Below are positions 1-7,095 of a stretch of 43,601 nucleotides of DNA, piece after piece (the stretch's first letter is position 1; every line of letters begins with the position of its first letter). The notes under the pieces are model-generated. The model was not told the DNA's origin, made no database searches, and saw only the letters and a program-made list of their open reading frames with translations. The position numbers and the translations under genes were made by a program. The DNA comes from Planctomycetota bacterium. Lineage in GTDB: Bacteria; Planctomycetota; PLA2; JAEUHO01. The stretch spans positions 1 through 43,601 of the forward strand of contig JADZCA010000004.1 in assembly GCA_020851795.1 (NCBI GenBank). The letters are read 5' to 3'.

Positions 1-34
1 CTCCTCGGCGTGGTGCCAGAACACGCTGTCGTCG
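1..34 (+). repeat. Edge repeat, truncated copy (family D)
   Basis: The first 34 bases match positions 43490-43523 at the other end of the window at 29 of 34 positions without gaps, including shared CTCCTCGGCG and GAACACGC blocks. In the complete copy this stretch is the inner part of a large hairpin. Here the element runs off the left edge. It lies downstream of the minus-strand gene that ends at 131. Bases 35-130 hold nothing else I can name. Confidence 0.55.
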
Positions 35-130
35 CGTCCGACGCGCGCCCGGGCGCAATCCGCGAGCCCCGACGGCGGCCTGACGTGCGATCGGCGCCCG
101 ACGGGCCTCGTCTTTCGTGAATTCGGCGGG

Positions 131-844
131 CTACTTGAGCGCCTCCATCTGGACGAGCGCGCGGGCCACCTGCGCCTGCACGCTGCGCGGCGCCTTGACG
201 GCGAGGAACTGCTTCGTCGCCGAGATCGCCCACCCCTCCGAGTCCCACGGCGCGTCCACCATCTGCTTGACGAGGTCCACGACGTGCTGCGGGTCGGTGA
301 ACGGGTCGTCCTCGACGAGCTCCTCCTCGGCGCGGTCGTCGGGCGGGGTCCAGTCGGACGGGTGGAGGTCGAGGTCGGAGCCGCGGAAGTTCGTCTTCGT
401 CCACGTGAGGTGCGAGATGCCGTGGAGCACGAGCACGGGCGCGCCGAGCGCGTCCGCCCGGGTCGTCACGTAGACGATCGAGTCCTCGACCTTCGCCACG
501 AGCCCGTGCGGCTCGAGCCACAGCGCGAGGAAGCCCGCCACCGTCACCTGCCCGAGGGTCAGCTTCGCGCGCACGGTGCCGAGGTCGATCCCGGCCTTCT
601 CGATCACGTGGCGCTTGACGACGAAGTTCCAGCCCGTCGCGATCTGGAGCCACTTCGCCACCTCGTCCACCGTCGCGCCGTCGAAGGCCACCTGCGTGAG
701 CCGTCGCGTCTTCAGCGCCGCCGCGAGCGCGGTGCCCCGCAACGGCGTCGCGCCGCCGGTCGGCGCGGCGACGGAGGCCGGGGCGAGGAGCGCGGACGCG
801 AGGAGCGCGGCGAGCGCGAGCGGGGCGAGGCGGGGACGACGCAT
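131..844 (-). CDS. Secreted protein with STN/secretin-like short domain
   Basis: A 237-residue protein with an N-terminal signal peptide (hydrophobic residues about 6-27, ending in an Ala-rich cleavage region). Residues about 52-122 look like a secretin/TonB short N-terminal (STN) domain: TVDEVAKWLQIATGWNFVV followed by a beta strand around KLTLGQVTVAGFLALWL and the closing strand SIVYVTT. No secretin pore or TonB barrel follows; the rest (residues about 130-237) carries an acidic stretch and a helical C-terminus resembling the second half of such modules. The ATG at 844 was chosen because GGAGG lies seven bases upstream and a signal peptide starts there. STN assignment is inferred from pattern only; the role is unknown, probably periplasmic. 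Confidence 0.75.
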   Translation of the reverse strand: MRRPRLAPLALAALLASALLAPASVAAPTGGATPLRGTALAAALKTRRLTQVAFDGATVDEVAKWLQIATGWNFVVKRHVIEKAGIDLGTVRAKLTLGQVTVAGFLALWLEPHGLVAKVEDSIVYVTTRADALGAPVLVLHGISHLTWTKTNFRGSDLDLHPSDWTPPDDRAEEELVEDDPFTDPQHVVDLVKQMVDAPWDSEGWAISATKQFLAVKAPRSVQAQVARALVQMEALK

Positions 845-927
845 GCGCGGGCCTCCGAGGACGAGCCTACCCCGTTGGGAACGTCGCGGACGGGCGGCCG
901 CCTCGGGCCCCGGGCGGGCCCCGACCG

Positions 928-1329
928 TCAGAACGCGTCGTGGAGCAGGCTCGCGGCGGCGCCGGCGGCGACGCAGGCGATCGCGAGGGCGAGGCCGAGC
1001 ACACCGCCCCCGGCGGGGAACCAGGCGGCGCCGACGGGCCGGGGGAGCACGAACGCGACGGTCGCGGCGACCACGACGGCGAGGGCGGCGACCCGCCGGT
1101 TCGCGCGCCCGACGACGCATCGCACGCCGACACCGAGGACGAGCGCGACGAAGCCCGCGAACCACCCGACGTCGAAGGGCGTCGCGCGACCGGGCACCGC
1201 GAGCACCGCGACGCCGACCGCGATCGCGCCCGCGAGCGCACCGGCCACCGCCGCCGGTCCGCGTGCGCTCGCGGCACGCTCGGGCGGCTGCGCGTCCGCG
1301 GCCCGTCGCCACTCGTCGCGGTGTCCCAT
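928..1329 (-). CDS. Small multi-pass membrane protein, unknown
   Basis: A 133-residue hypothetical integral membrane protein. After a charged N-terminus (residues 1-23) come four hydrophobic segments, near residues 25-45, 53-70, 78-95 and 104-128, with short loops. I recognise no family. The ATG at 1329 has no Shine-Dalgarno sequence, but TACGCT sits six bases upstream (1336-1341), the same arrangement seen before four other genes here, so a leaderless transcript is likely. The reading frame stays open further upstream to 1422, but that extension is charged and low in complexity. It is similar in type, not in sequence, to the next membrane protein at 1497-2036. Confidence 0.65.
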   Translation of the reverse strand: MGHRDEWRRAADAQPPERAASARGPAAVAGALAGAIAVGVAVLAVPGRATPFDVGWFAGFVALVLGVGVRCVVGRANRRVAALAVVVAATVAFVLPRPVGAAWFPAGGGVLGLALAIACVAAGAAASLLHDAF

Positions 1330-1335
1330 GCGCCC

Positions 1336-1341
1336 AGCGTA
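1336..1341 (-). promoter_or_regulatory. TANNNT -10 box, leaderless start
   Basis: TACGCT on the minus strand, six bases before the ATG at 1329 and with no ribosome-binding site between. It matches the pattern found before the genes starting at 2036, 5068, 11833 and 40805. No clear -35 element is visible. Confidence 0.45.
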
Positions 1342-1496
1342 CCGCGCGCCCTCGGAGCCCGTCTCGGGGACGGAGCGCCGGTCCGCGCGCTCGCGGGACG
1401 GGCTCCCGCCTGCCGACTCCACGAACCGACGAGGTCAGGGCGGCTTCGTTCGTGAGGGCGGCGGCGCCGGCGGCGCGATGGACGACCCGTCGCCCG

Positions 1497-2036
1497 TCAG
1501 GTGCCGGCGGCGGGCGGGGGCGGCGGAGGCGTCGGGGGCGGGTCCCGCCGGCGACGCCGGCGGAAGATCCGCCGCCGTTCGCCCGGCGGGGCGAACGCCC
1601 GGTCCTCCGGTTCCTCGGTGGACTCGCCGCGCGCGCGCAGCGTCGCGCCCCAGAGCGCCGAGACGGCTGCCACGAGTGCGGCGATCGGCGCCTGCCACAG
1701 CGCGGAGCCGTCCATCGGCCCACCGCGGACGAGCAGCGGGAGCACGCTCGCCCCGAGCGTCCCCACGCCGAAGCCGAGCGCGAGCCACGCGCTCTGACGC
1801 CTCGGGAAGAACAGGCGCGCGAGAAGGCCGCCGACCAAGCACAGGGAGAAGAGCACGACGAGCAGACCGTCGAAGCGCGCGTCGTCGCCGATCGCGAACA
1901 CGAGCGAGGCCACCATGGCCGCGGCGCCCGCGAGGACGCCGGTCACGAGCGGCGCGATCGCCACGCCCCGCATCTCGGGCGTGTCGAGCGGATTCGACGC
2001 GGCCCGTGCCCGTCGCCTGTCTTCGAGGTACCCCAT
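1497..2036 (-). CDS. Small membrane protein with Arg/Pro tail
   Basis: A 179-residue hypothetical inner-membrane protein. A short cytosolic head (MGYLEDRRRARAAS) precedes four hydrophobic segments at about residues 27-48, 55-74, 81-102 and 113-132. The C-terminus is highly basic and then proline-rich, with runs such as RRIFRRRRRRD and PTPPPPPPAAG, and is presumably cytoplasmic. No family recognised. ATG 2036 is preferred over an upstream in-frame codon at 2072 because TACGAT lies exactly seven bases before it and no Shine-Dalgarno is present, suggesting leaderless translation. Downstream lies the previous small membrane gene on the same strand, but the gap of about 170 bases argues against tight coupling. 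Confidence 0.65.
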   Translation of the reverse strand: MGYLEDRRRARAASNPLDTPEMRGVAIAPLVTGVLAGAAAMVASLVFAIGDDARFDGLLVVLFSLCLVGGLLARLFFPRRQSAWLALGFGVGTLGASVLPLLVRGGPMDGSALWQAPIAALVAAVSALWGATLRARGESTEEPEDRAFAPPGERRRIFRRRRRRDPPPTPPPPPPAAGT

Positions 2037-2043
2037 GGCCACG

Positions 2044-2049
2044 ATCGTA
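2044..2049 (-). promoter_or_regulatory. TANNNT -10 box, leaderless start
   Basis: TACGAT on the minus strand, seven bases before the ATG at 2036. It is identical in sequence and spacing to the box before the gene starting at 40805. Confidence 0.5.
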
Positions 2050-2136
2050 GCGGGACCGCCTCCGGGACGCACGACGGGACGCTCGGTCGCGCGCCGCGCG
2101 CGCGGTGAAAGACGGTGCGCGCGGCCCGGGGCCCGC

Positions 2137-3435
2137 CTACTTCGTGGCGGCGGCCGCGGCCTCGATGGCGCGCACGCCGACGTCGCTGCGGTGGTGCTCG
2201 CCCTCCCACCCGACGAGGCGCACGGCCTCGTAGGCGCGCGCGCGGGCCGCGGCGAAGTCGGCGCCGGAGGCGGTGACGGTGAGCACGCGCCCGCCCGCCG
2301 TCTGCAGGACGCCGTCGCGGCGGCGCGTGGCCGCGTGGTAGACGGTCACGTCCTCGAGGCGCGACGCGGCGTCGAGCCCGTTGATCGCCTTCCCCGTCGT
2401 GTAGGCCTCGGGGTAGCCCCCGCTCGCCATCACCACGCCCACGACCGGCCGCGGGTCCACGTCCACGCCCTCGACCTCGCCGAGCCGGCCCTGCGCGGCC
2501 GCGAGGAACAGCTGCGCGAGGTCGCCCCGCACGCGCGGCAGGACGACCTGCGTCTCGGGGTCGCCGAAGCGGCAGTTGAACTCGACGACCTTGGGCCCGC
2601 TGCGCGTGAGCATGAGGCCCGCGTAGAGCACGCCGCGGTACTCCACGCCCTCGACCTTGAGCGCGTGCAGCATCGGGACGAGGATGGAGCGCACGACCGC
2701 GTCCATCGCCTTCTCGGGGAGCGACGGCACGGGGCTGTAGGCGCCCATCCCGCCGGTGTTGGGCCCTTGGTCGGCGTCGCGCACGCGCTTGTAGTCCTGC
2801 GCGGGCGGCAGCAGCACGAGGGTCGAGCCGTCGGTCACGGCGTGCACCGAGGCCTCCTCGCCGCGGAGGAACTCCTCGATCACCACCGTCGCGCCGGCGT
2901 CGCCGAAGCGGCGCTGCTCCATCGCCTCGGCGACGGCCCGCAGCGCCTCGTCGCGCGTGGCGCAGACGACGACGCCCTTGCCCGCCGCGAGCCCGTCGGC
3001 CTTGACCACGAGGGGGAACGCGTCGTGGGCGAGCACGTGGGCGCGGGCGTCGTCCACCGACGTGAACGTGCGGTAGGCCGCCGTCGGCACGTTGTGGCGC
3101 ACCATCAGCTGCTTGCAGTACGCCTTGCTGCCCTCGAGGCGCGCGCCCTCGGCGCCGGGCCCGAAGCAGGGGATCCCGGCCTCGCGCAGGCGGTCGGCGA
3201 GCCCGGCGACGAGCGGAGCCTCGGGCCCGACGACCACCAGCCCCACGCCCATCGTCTTCGCGTAGGCGACGACGCCGTCGAGGTTGCTCGTGCTGACCTC
3301 GGGGGCGCAGGTCGCGTCCGCGGCGATCCCGTCGTTGCCGGGCGCGCAGTAGACGCGCTCGACCGACGGACCGCGCTTGAGGGCCACGCAGAGCGCGTGC
3401 TCGCGACCGCCCGACCCGACGACGAGGACCTTCAC
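2137..3435 (-). CDS. purD: Phosphoribosylamine-glycine ligase (PurD)
   Basis: PurD (GARS) joins 5-phosphoribosylamine and glycine with ATP, an early step of purine biosynthesis in the cytosol. The 432-residue product is the usual length. Seen motifs: [15 protein letters not shown] at the N-terminus, VVGPEAPL, the ATP-grasp strand [24 protein letters not shown], the glycine-rich [14 protein letters not shown] and the metal-binding [12 protein letters not shown]. The start is the GTG at 3435, because GGAGG precedes it by five bases and the conserved N-terminus begins there; an upstream in-frame start at 3474 would add residues with no counterpart in the family. It stands alone here, with no other purine gene adjacent. 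Identification is firm. Confidence 0.97.
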   Translation of the reverse strand: MKVLVVGSGGREHALCVALKRGPSVERVYCAPGNDGIAADATCAPEVSTSNLDGVVAYAKTMGVGLVVVGPEAPLVAGLADRLREAGIPCFGPGAEGARLEGSKAYCKQLMVRHNVPTAAYRTFTSVDDARAHVLAHDAFPLVVKADGLAAGKGVVVCATRDEALRAVAEAMEQRRFGDAGATVVIEEFLRGEEASVHAVTDGSTLVLLPPAQDYKRVRDADQGPNTGGMGAYSPVPSLPEKAMDAVVRSILVPMLHALKVEGVEYRGVLYAGLMLTRSGPKVVEFNCRFGDPETQVVLPRVRGDLAQLFLAAAQGRLGEVEGVDVDPRPVVGVVMASGGYPEAYTTGKAINGLDAASRLEDVTVYHAATRRRDGVLQTAGGRVLTVTASGADFAAARARAYEAVRLVGWEGEHHRSDVGVRAIEAAAAATK

Positions 3436-3535
3436 GCGCACCTCCGAGAGAACCGCCGCGACGACGCGGGCCATGGTCGCAGACGAGGCCGACGGACGCC
3501 CCGCGCGGGACCGACCGTCGGCGCGACCCCGCCGG

Positions 3536-5068
3536 TCACGGGCGCGGCGCGGCCCCGAGCCGAGCGACGGCGAGCGTGCGGGCCTCGCGCTTGCTCAGCT
3601 TGCCCGACGCCGTCCGCGGCAGCGCGTCGACGAGCACGAGGCGCCGCGGCCGCTTGAAGTCGGCCAGCCGCCCGTCCGCGTGGACGCGCAGGGTGTCGAG
3701 CGTGGGCGGCGCCCCGGCCGCGTCGGCGACGACGACGGCGGTGACGACCTGCCCCCAGTGCGGGTCGGGCGTGCCCACCACGACGAGCTCGCGCACGCCC
3801 GGCGCGTCGGCGAGCGCCCGCTCGACGTCGGCGGAGTACACCTTCTCGCCGCCGGTGTTGACGACGTCGCCGGTGCGGTCCGCGAGGTCGATGCGCCCGT
3901 CGCCGAAGACGCGCGCGAGGTCGCCGGTGCGGAACCAGCCGTCGCGGAACGCGGCGGCGTCGGCTTCGGGGTTGCGCAGGTAGCCCGGCGTCACCGTCGG
4001 CCCGCGCGCCACGACTTCTCCCACCGTGGCCCCGTCGGCGGGGACGGGGCGGCCGTCGTCGCCGACGACGGCGACCTCGACGCCCCCCATCGGCCGCCCG
4101 GCGCGCGCGAGGCGGCGGCACTGCTCGTCGTCGGGGAGAGACCGCTCCTCGGGCGTGAGGCGCGAGATCGTCAGGTACGGGCTCGTCTCGGTGAGCCCGT
4201 AGGTCTGGGCGTACTCGGCGCGGAACACCTCGCGCACGCGCCGCACGACGTCGGGGGCGATCGCCGCGCCGCCCGAGAGGAGCAGGCGCAGCGAGGGGTA
4301 CGCCCGGCCCGAAGCCGCGGGATGGCGCACGAGCGCGTTCCACATCGTCGGCACGAGGTTGGTCGTCGTGACCCCCGACGCGAAGGCGTCGAGCACCGCG
4401 ACCTCGTCGAAGCGCTCGACGAAGCGGTGCGTCCCGCCGACGAGCGTGACGGAGAACGTCGCCCACGCGTCGGCGAGGTGAAACATCGGCGCGGCGTGCA
4501 GCCAGACGTCGGCGGGGCCGAGCTCGAGGGCGTCGGCCGCCCGCCGCGCGTGCGCGACGACGTTGCCGTGCGTGAGGACGACGCCCTTGGGCACGCCGGT
4601 GCTGCCGCTCGTGTAGTAGACGTGGGCCGCGTCGCCGGCGGCCCGCGGGACGGGCGCGTCGTCGCCCCCGGCGTCGAGCGAGGGGTCGTCGAGCGCGACG
4701 AGCGGGAGCCCGAGCGCGGCGGCACGCGACCGACCGCCGTGCTCGACCAGCACGGCCTTCGCGCCGGCGTGCGCGAGCACGCGACGCAGGTCCGCGTCGG
4801 TCAGACGCAGGTGGAGCGGCGCGAGCACGAGCCCCGCCCACGCGGCGCCGAAGTAGGCGAGCGCCGCACCGGGCGTGTTGTCCCCGAGCCAGGCGACCAC
4901 GTCGCCGGGGACGGCGCCCGCGGCGCGCAGCCGGGCGGCGAGCGCCCCCGCGCGCCGCGCGGCGTCCCCATACGTCCACCGAACACCGCGGTGGTGAAAG
5001 CCCCCCCGGTCGTCCCCTCGGGCCGCGGCATCGGCCAGCAAGGTCGCAAGCGAGGCGTTGGGAGCCAT
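3536..5068 (-). CDS. AMP-dependent acyl-CoA synthetase/ligase
   Basis: A 510-residue member of the ANL adenylate-forming superfamily, which activates a carboxylic acid as acyl-AMP and passes it to CoA. The P-loop-like motif YYTSGSTGVPKGV is at residues 151-163, YGLTETSP at 290-297, GWFRTGDLA at 377-385 and the C-terminal catalytic lysine in RTASGKLSKRE is Lys490, so all key positions are intact. The substrate (fatty, aromatic or other acid) cannot be read from the sequence. There is no signal peptide, so the enzyme is cytosolic. The ATG at 5068 lacks a Shine-Dalgarno but has TAGCCT seven bases upstream. It is separated from purD by 100 bases and may share its direction only by chance. Confidence 0.9.
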   Translation of the reverse strand: MAPNASLATLLADAAARGDDRGGFHHRGVRWTYGDAARRAGALAARLRAAGAVPGDVVAWLGDNTPGAALAYFGAAWAGLVLAPLHLRLTDADLRRVLAHAGAKAVLVEHGGRSRAAALGLPLVALDDPSLDAGGDDAPVPRAAGDAAHVYYTSGSTGVPKGVVLTHGNVVAHARRAADALELGPADVWLHAAPMFHLADAWATFSVTLVGGTHRFVERFDEVAVLDAFASGVTTTNLVPTMWNALVRHPAASGRAYPSLRLLLSGGAAIAPDVVRRVREVFRAEYAQTYGLTETSPYLTISRLTPEERSLPDDEQCRRLARAGRPMGGVEVAVVGDDGRPVPADGATVGEVVARGPTVTPGYLRNPEADAAAFRDGWFRTGDLARVFGDGRIDLADRTGDVVNTGGEKVYSADVERALADAPGVRELVVVGTPDPHWGQVVTAVVVADAAGAPPTLDTLRVHADGRLADFKRPRRLVLVDALPRTASGKLSKREARTLAVARLGAAPRP

Positions 5069-5075
5069 GCGCGCG

Positions 5076-5081
5076 AGGCTA
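5076..5081 (-). promoter_or_regulatory. TANNNT -10 box, leaderless start
   Basis: TAGCCT on the minus strand, seven bases before the ATG at 5068, with no ribosome-binding site between. It is part of the same pattern as the boxes at 1336, 2044, 11821 and 40792. Confidence 0.45.
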
Positions 5082-5263
5082 CGGCGAGGCGCCCTGCGCC
5101 GGAAGCGCGACCGGGGGTGGCGAAGGCACCCTCGCCGGGCCTGCGGCACCGGAGTTCTTGCGCGCCGGTCCAGAAAGGCTAGTCTTAGGCTTGCCCCCGT
5201 ACGGGCGTTCAGGTACCGGCACCCCCTGGGAGGGCCGGGCCGCTTCCAGGAGGTTCTCTGACG

Positions 5264-5512
5264 ATGGCGAAGTCCTTCATTCGTGGTGTCGCGGCCGTGG
5301 CGGTCGCGTTCGGCGGCTTCGTGCTCGCCGGCTGCAACACGTCGTGCTGCACGCCGTGCCAGCCCGGGCCGTCCGTCTACAAGCGTCCGTGCTGCGCGGG
5401 CGGCGGCCAGATGATGGCGGCCCCGGCGCCGGCGCCGATGCCCCAGCCCGCTCCGGCTCCGGCGGCTCCGGCCGCTGGCAGCAAGGCGTGCGGCGCGGGC
5501 AAGTGCGGCTAG
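5264..5512 (+). CDS. Small lipoprotein with C-terminal ACGAGKCG tail
   Basis: An 82-residue lipoprotein. The signal peptide ends in the lipobox LAGC with the lipidated cysteine at position 24. Next come clustered cysteines (TSCCTPC, then RPCCAGGG), an Ala/Pro-rich spacer of about 25 residues, and the tail SKACGAGKCG at the very end. The tail nearly matches that of the neighbour at 5700 (ACGKGKCG) and resembles the EGKCG core repeats of HvfA-type copper-binding RiPP precursors. No modifying enzyme (MNIO/DUF692) is in this window, so modification is speculative. AGGAGG lies about ten bases before the ATG. A strong intrinsic terminator follows, so the gene is probably its own transcription unit. 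Confidence 0.8.
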   Translation: MAKSFIRGVAAVAVAFGGFVLAGCNTSCCTPCQPGPSVYKRPCCAGGGQMMAAPAPAPMPQPAPAPAAPAAGSKACGAGKCG

Positions 5513-5540
5513 TCGCACTCGCTGACGCTTGATCGCTTCG

Positions 5541-5585
5541 AAGGGCGGGACGGGCGAGGGCGCCCGACCCGCCCTTCCCTTTTTG
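5541..5585 (+). terminator. Intrinsic terminator after first GKCG lipoprotein
   Basis: Inverted repeat AAGGGCGGG-A-CGGGCG / CGCCCG-A-CCCGCCCTT (5541-5576) with a single internal mismatch, followed by CCCTTTTT. This is a classic rho-independent terminator. A diverged second copy follows at 5603-5642. Confidence 0.85.
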
Positions 5586-5602
5586 GCGGGACGGGCCTCC
5601 TC

Positions 5603-5642
5603 GGCGGGACGCGCGAAAGCGCCCGACCCGCCCTTCTTCTTT
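5603..5642 (+). terminator. Duplicated, degenerate terminator copy
   Basis: A second hairpin of nearly the same sequence: GGCGGGACGCGCG, a short AAA loop, then GCGCCCGACCCGCC followed by CTTCTTCTTTG. The right arm GCGCCCGACCCGCCCTT is identical to that of the first copy, while the left arm has diverged. It lies just upstream of the second lipoprotein gene, as expected if a gene-plus-terminator unit was tandemly duplicated. Confidence 0.6.
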
Positions 5643-5699
5643 GCGTCGCCCCCCCATCGTTCTCTATCTTCTCGCGGTCCCTCCCTGGAGCTCGTACCC

Positions 5700-5930
5700 A
5701 TGAACCGCAAGACGTTCGTCCGCAGCGCGATGATGCTCGTGGCCGCGTCGGGGCTCAGCCTCGCCGCGTGCAAGTCCGACGAGGCGACGTACCGCCCGCA
5801 GCCGCGCACCACGACGGCGCCGACGTACACGGCCCCGTCGCAGCCGACCTACAGCGCGCCCGCGGCGAGCACGCCGGCGCCGAAGCCCTCGAGCGGCCAG
5901 ATGGCCTGCGGCAAGGGCAAGTGCGGCTAG
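5700..5930 (+). CDS. Small lipoprotein with C-terminal ACGKGKCG tail
   Basis: A 76-residue paralogue-like partner of the gene at 5264. The signal peptide ends in LAAC, with the lipid cysteine again at position 24. The mature part is a Tyr/Pro/Thr/Ala-rich linker with spaced YRPQP, TYTAPSQPTYSAP blocks and no further cysteine until the end, where GQMACGKGKCG closes the protein. Apart from signal peptide and tail the two proteins differ, so the tail is what is conserved. GGAG nine bases before the ATG serves as ribosome-binding site. A perfect terminator follows at 5965-6004. Its function is unknown; a metal-binding or post-translationally modified tail is an inference. Confidence 0.8.
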   Translation: MNRKTFVRSAMMLVAASGLSLAACKSDEATYRPQPRTTTAPTYTAPSQPTYSAPAASTPAPKPSSGQMACGKGKCG

Positions 5931-5964
5931 GCTGCTGAGTCGTCGGCGTCCGCGGACGCCCCGG

Positions 5965-6004
5965 GGCCCGCCTCGCACGTCGAGGCGGGCCTCGATTCGT
6001 TTTT
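5965..6004 (+). terminator. Intrinsic terminator after second GKCG lipoprotein
   Basis: Perfect 11-bp arms GGCCCGCCTCG / CGAGGCGGGCC (5965-5975 and 5981-5991), with a five-base loop, followed by TCGATTCGTTTTT. Confidence 0.85.
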
Positions 6005-6263
6005 GCGGGCTGGGTGCGGCGGACGCGCGCCGCGCGCGGCCCGTCGCGCCGCGAACCGCCCCTTCGACGAGTTCGGGAACGAGCCTTGCTCCTTCCCACG
6101 GCATGACGCCGAGGCCGATCGCGACGAGTGGCAACCGGATGACCGGTGCTGTCCTGTCGCCCGGCGGCTCGGGGCGACGCGGGAGCGGACAGAAGCCGCT
6201 GTCCGGCCGACCGCCCCCTCGGCTATGATCCACGGGTTCGACCGCAAGGTCGAGGAGGTCTGC

Positions 6264-7016
6264 ATGCGGAAGTCGATCACGACGATGCTCGCGGGCGCTG
6301 CGCTGTGCGCGGCCGCCGCGGCGCCGGTCCTCGCCGCGCCTCCGGGCGCTGCGGGTGGCGCGGCCGGTGGCGCCGCCGCGGGTGGCGCCGGTGGGACGGG
6401 CGGGGCCAAGGGCGGTGGTGGCGCGGGCGGCCTCGGGGCCGGCAGCGGCCTCGCCGGGCTCGCCAATCTCGCCAACTTCCTGATGTCGCTCTTCCCGCCG
6501 CCTCCCGGCGGTTCGGGTGGCAGCGGTGGCGCGGGCCTGCCCGGCCTGCCGCCCCTGCCTCCGCTCCCCCCGCTGCCGCCGCTCCCGGGCATGCCGCCGC
6601 CCCCCGCGGGCGGTGAAGAGGGCACGCCGCCGGCCAACCCGCCGCCGCTGCCGCCCCTCCCGCCGCTGCCGCCGCTCCCGGGCATGCCGCCCCCGCCCGC
6701 CGGTGGCGGCGAGGGCACGCCGCCGTGCTGCCCCCCGCCGCTCCCCCCGCTGCCGCCGCTCCCGCCGCTCCCGCCGTGCGGGGAGCCGGGCGACCCCACG
6801 GGTGAGCCGCCGGCGCCTCCGCCGCTCCCTCCGCTGCCGCCCCTGCCGCCGCTCCCGGGCGACGGCGAGCCGCCGGCGCTTCCGCCGCTGCCCGACGACT
6901 TCCCTGAGATGGGCGACGGCTGCGGCTTCTGGGAGCCCATGGAGATGCCCGAGCTCGGCGCGAACCTCGAAGAGCTCCTGAAGTTCCTCGAGGAGCTCGA
7001 GTCGCTGCTCCAGTAG
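6264..7016 (+). CDS. Secreted proline-rich LPPLPP repeat protein
   Basis: A 250-residue exported low-complexity protein. A signal peptide (residues 1-25, ending VLAAP) is followed by a Gly/Ala-rich segment, one hydrophobic helix (GLAGLANLANFLMSLF), and four Leu/Pro blocks of the type PPLPPLPPLPPLPG, two of which continue as MPPPPAGG and EGTPP. Cysteines occur only as PPCCPP, LPPCGEPG and GDGCGFW. The last 25 residues are predicted helical and acidic (LEELLKFLEELESLLQ). The start was placed at 6264 by the GAGGAGG six bases upstream and by the signal peptide. A 16-bp perfect terminator follows. No family recognised; a surface or cell-envelope structural role is a guess. Confidence 0.75.
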   Translation: MRKSITTMLAGAALCAAAAAPVLAAPPGAAGGAAGGAAAGGAGGTGGAKGGGGAGGLGAGSGLAGLANLANFLMSLFPPPPGGSGGSGGAGLPGLPPLPPLPPLPPLPGMPPPPAGGEEGTPPANPPPLPPLPPLPPLPGMPPPPAGGGEGTPPCCPPPLPPLPPLPPLPPCGEPGDPTGEPPAPPPLPPLPPLPPLPGDGEPPALPPLPDDFPEMGDGCGFWEPMEMPELGANLEELLKFLEELESLLQ

Positions 7017-7036
7017 AGGCGGCCCGCGGTCGCCTC

Positions 7037-7077
7037 GACGGCGGGCCCGTCCCACGGACGGGCCCGCCGTCTTCGTT
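7037..7077 (+). terminator. Strong intrinsic terminator
   Basis: Perfect 16-bp arms GACGGCGGGCCCGTCC / GGACGGGCCCGCCGTC (7037-7052 and 7056-7071) with loop CAC, followed by TTCGTTT. It ends the proline-rich gene. Confidence 0.85.
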
Positions 7078-7095
7078 TCGGCGCGTCGGCACGGC

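Noticed and set aside
117..473. 118-codon plus-strand frame
   Set aside because: It lies wholly opposite the STN-like gene, has no ribosome-binding site and has shadow-type composition (Ser/Arg/Thr-rich).
1417..1443. Third copy of the 70-bp repeat
   Set aside because: About 22 of 27 positions match around the ACGAxCCGACGAGGTC core but the rest does not. It is too short and diverged to list as a feature.
284..2050. Long plus-strand reading frames over 131-2036
   Set aside because: Arg/Pro/Gly-rich translations with no family similarity lie opposite genes with signal peptides and membrane segments. In DNA this GC-rich, antisense frames stay open by chance.
5155..5185. Sigma-70-like promoter TTCTTG-19-TAGTCT before the first GKCG lipoprotein
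   Set aside because: Both hexamers are weak and the spacer is too long. The gene surely has a promoter nearby, but I cannot place it.
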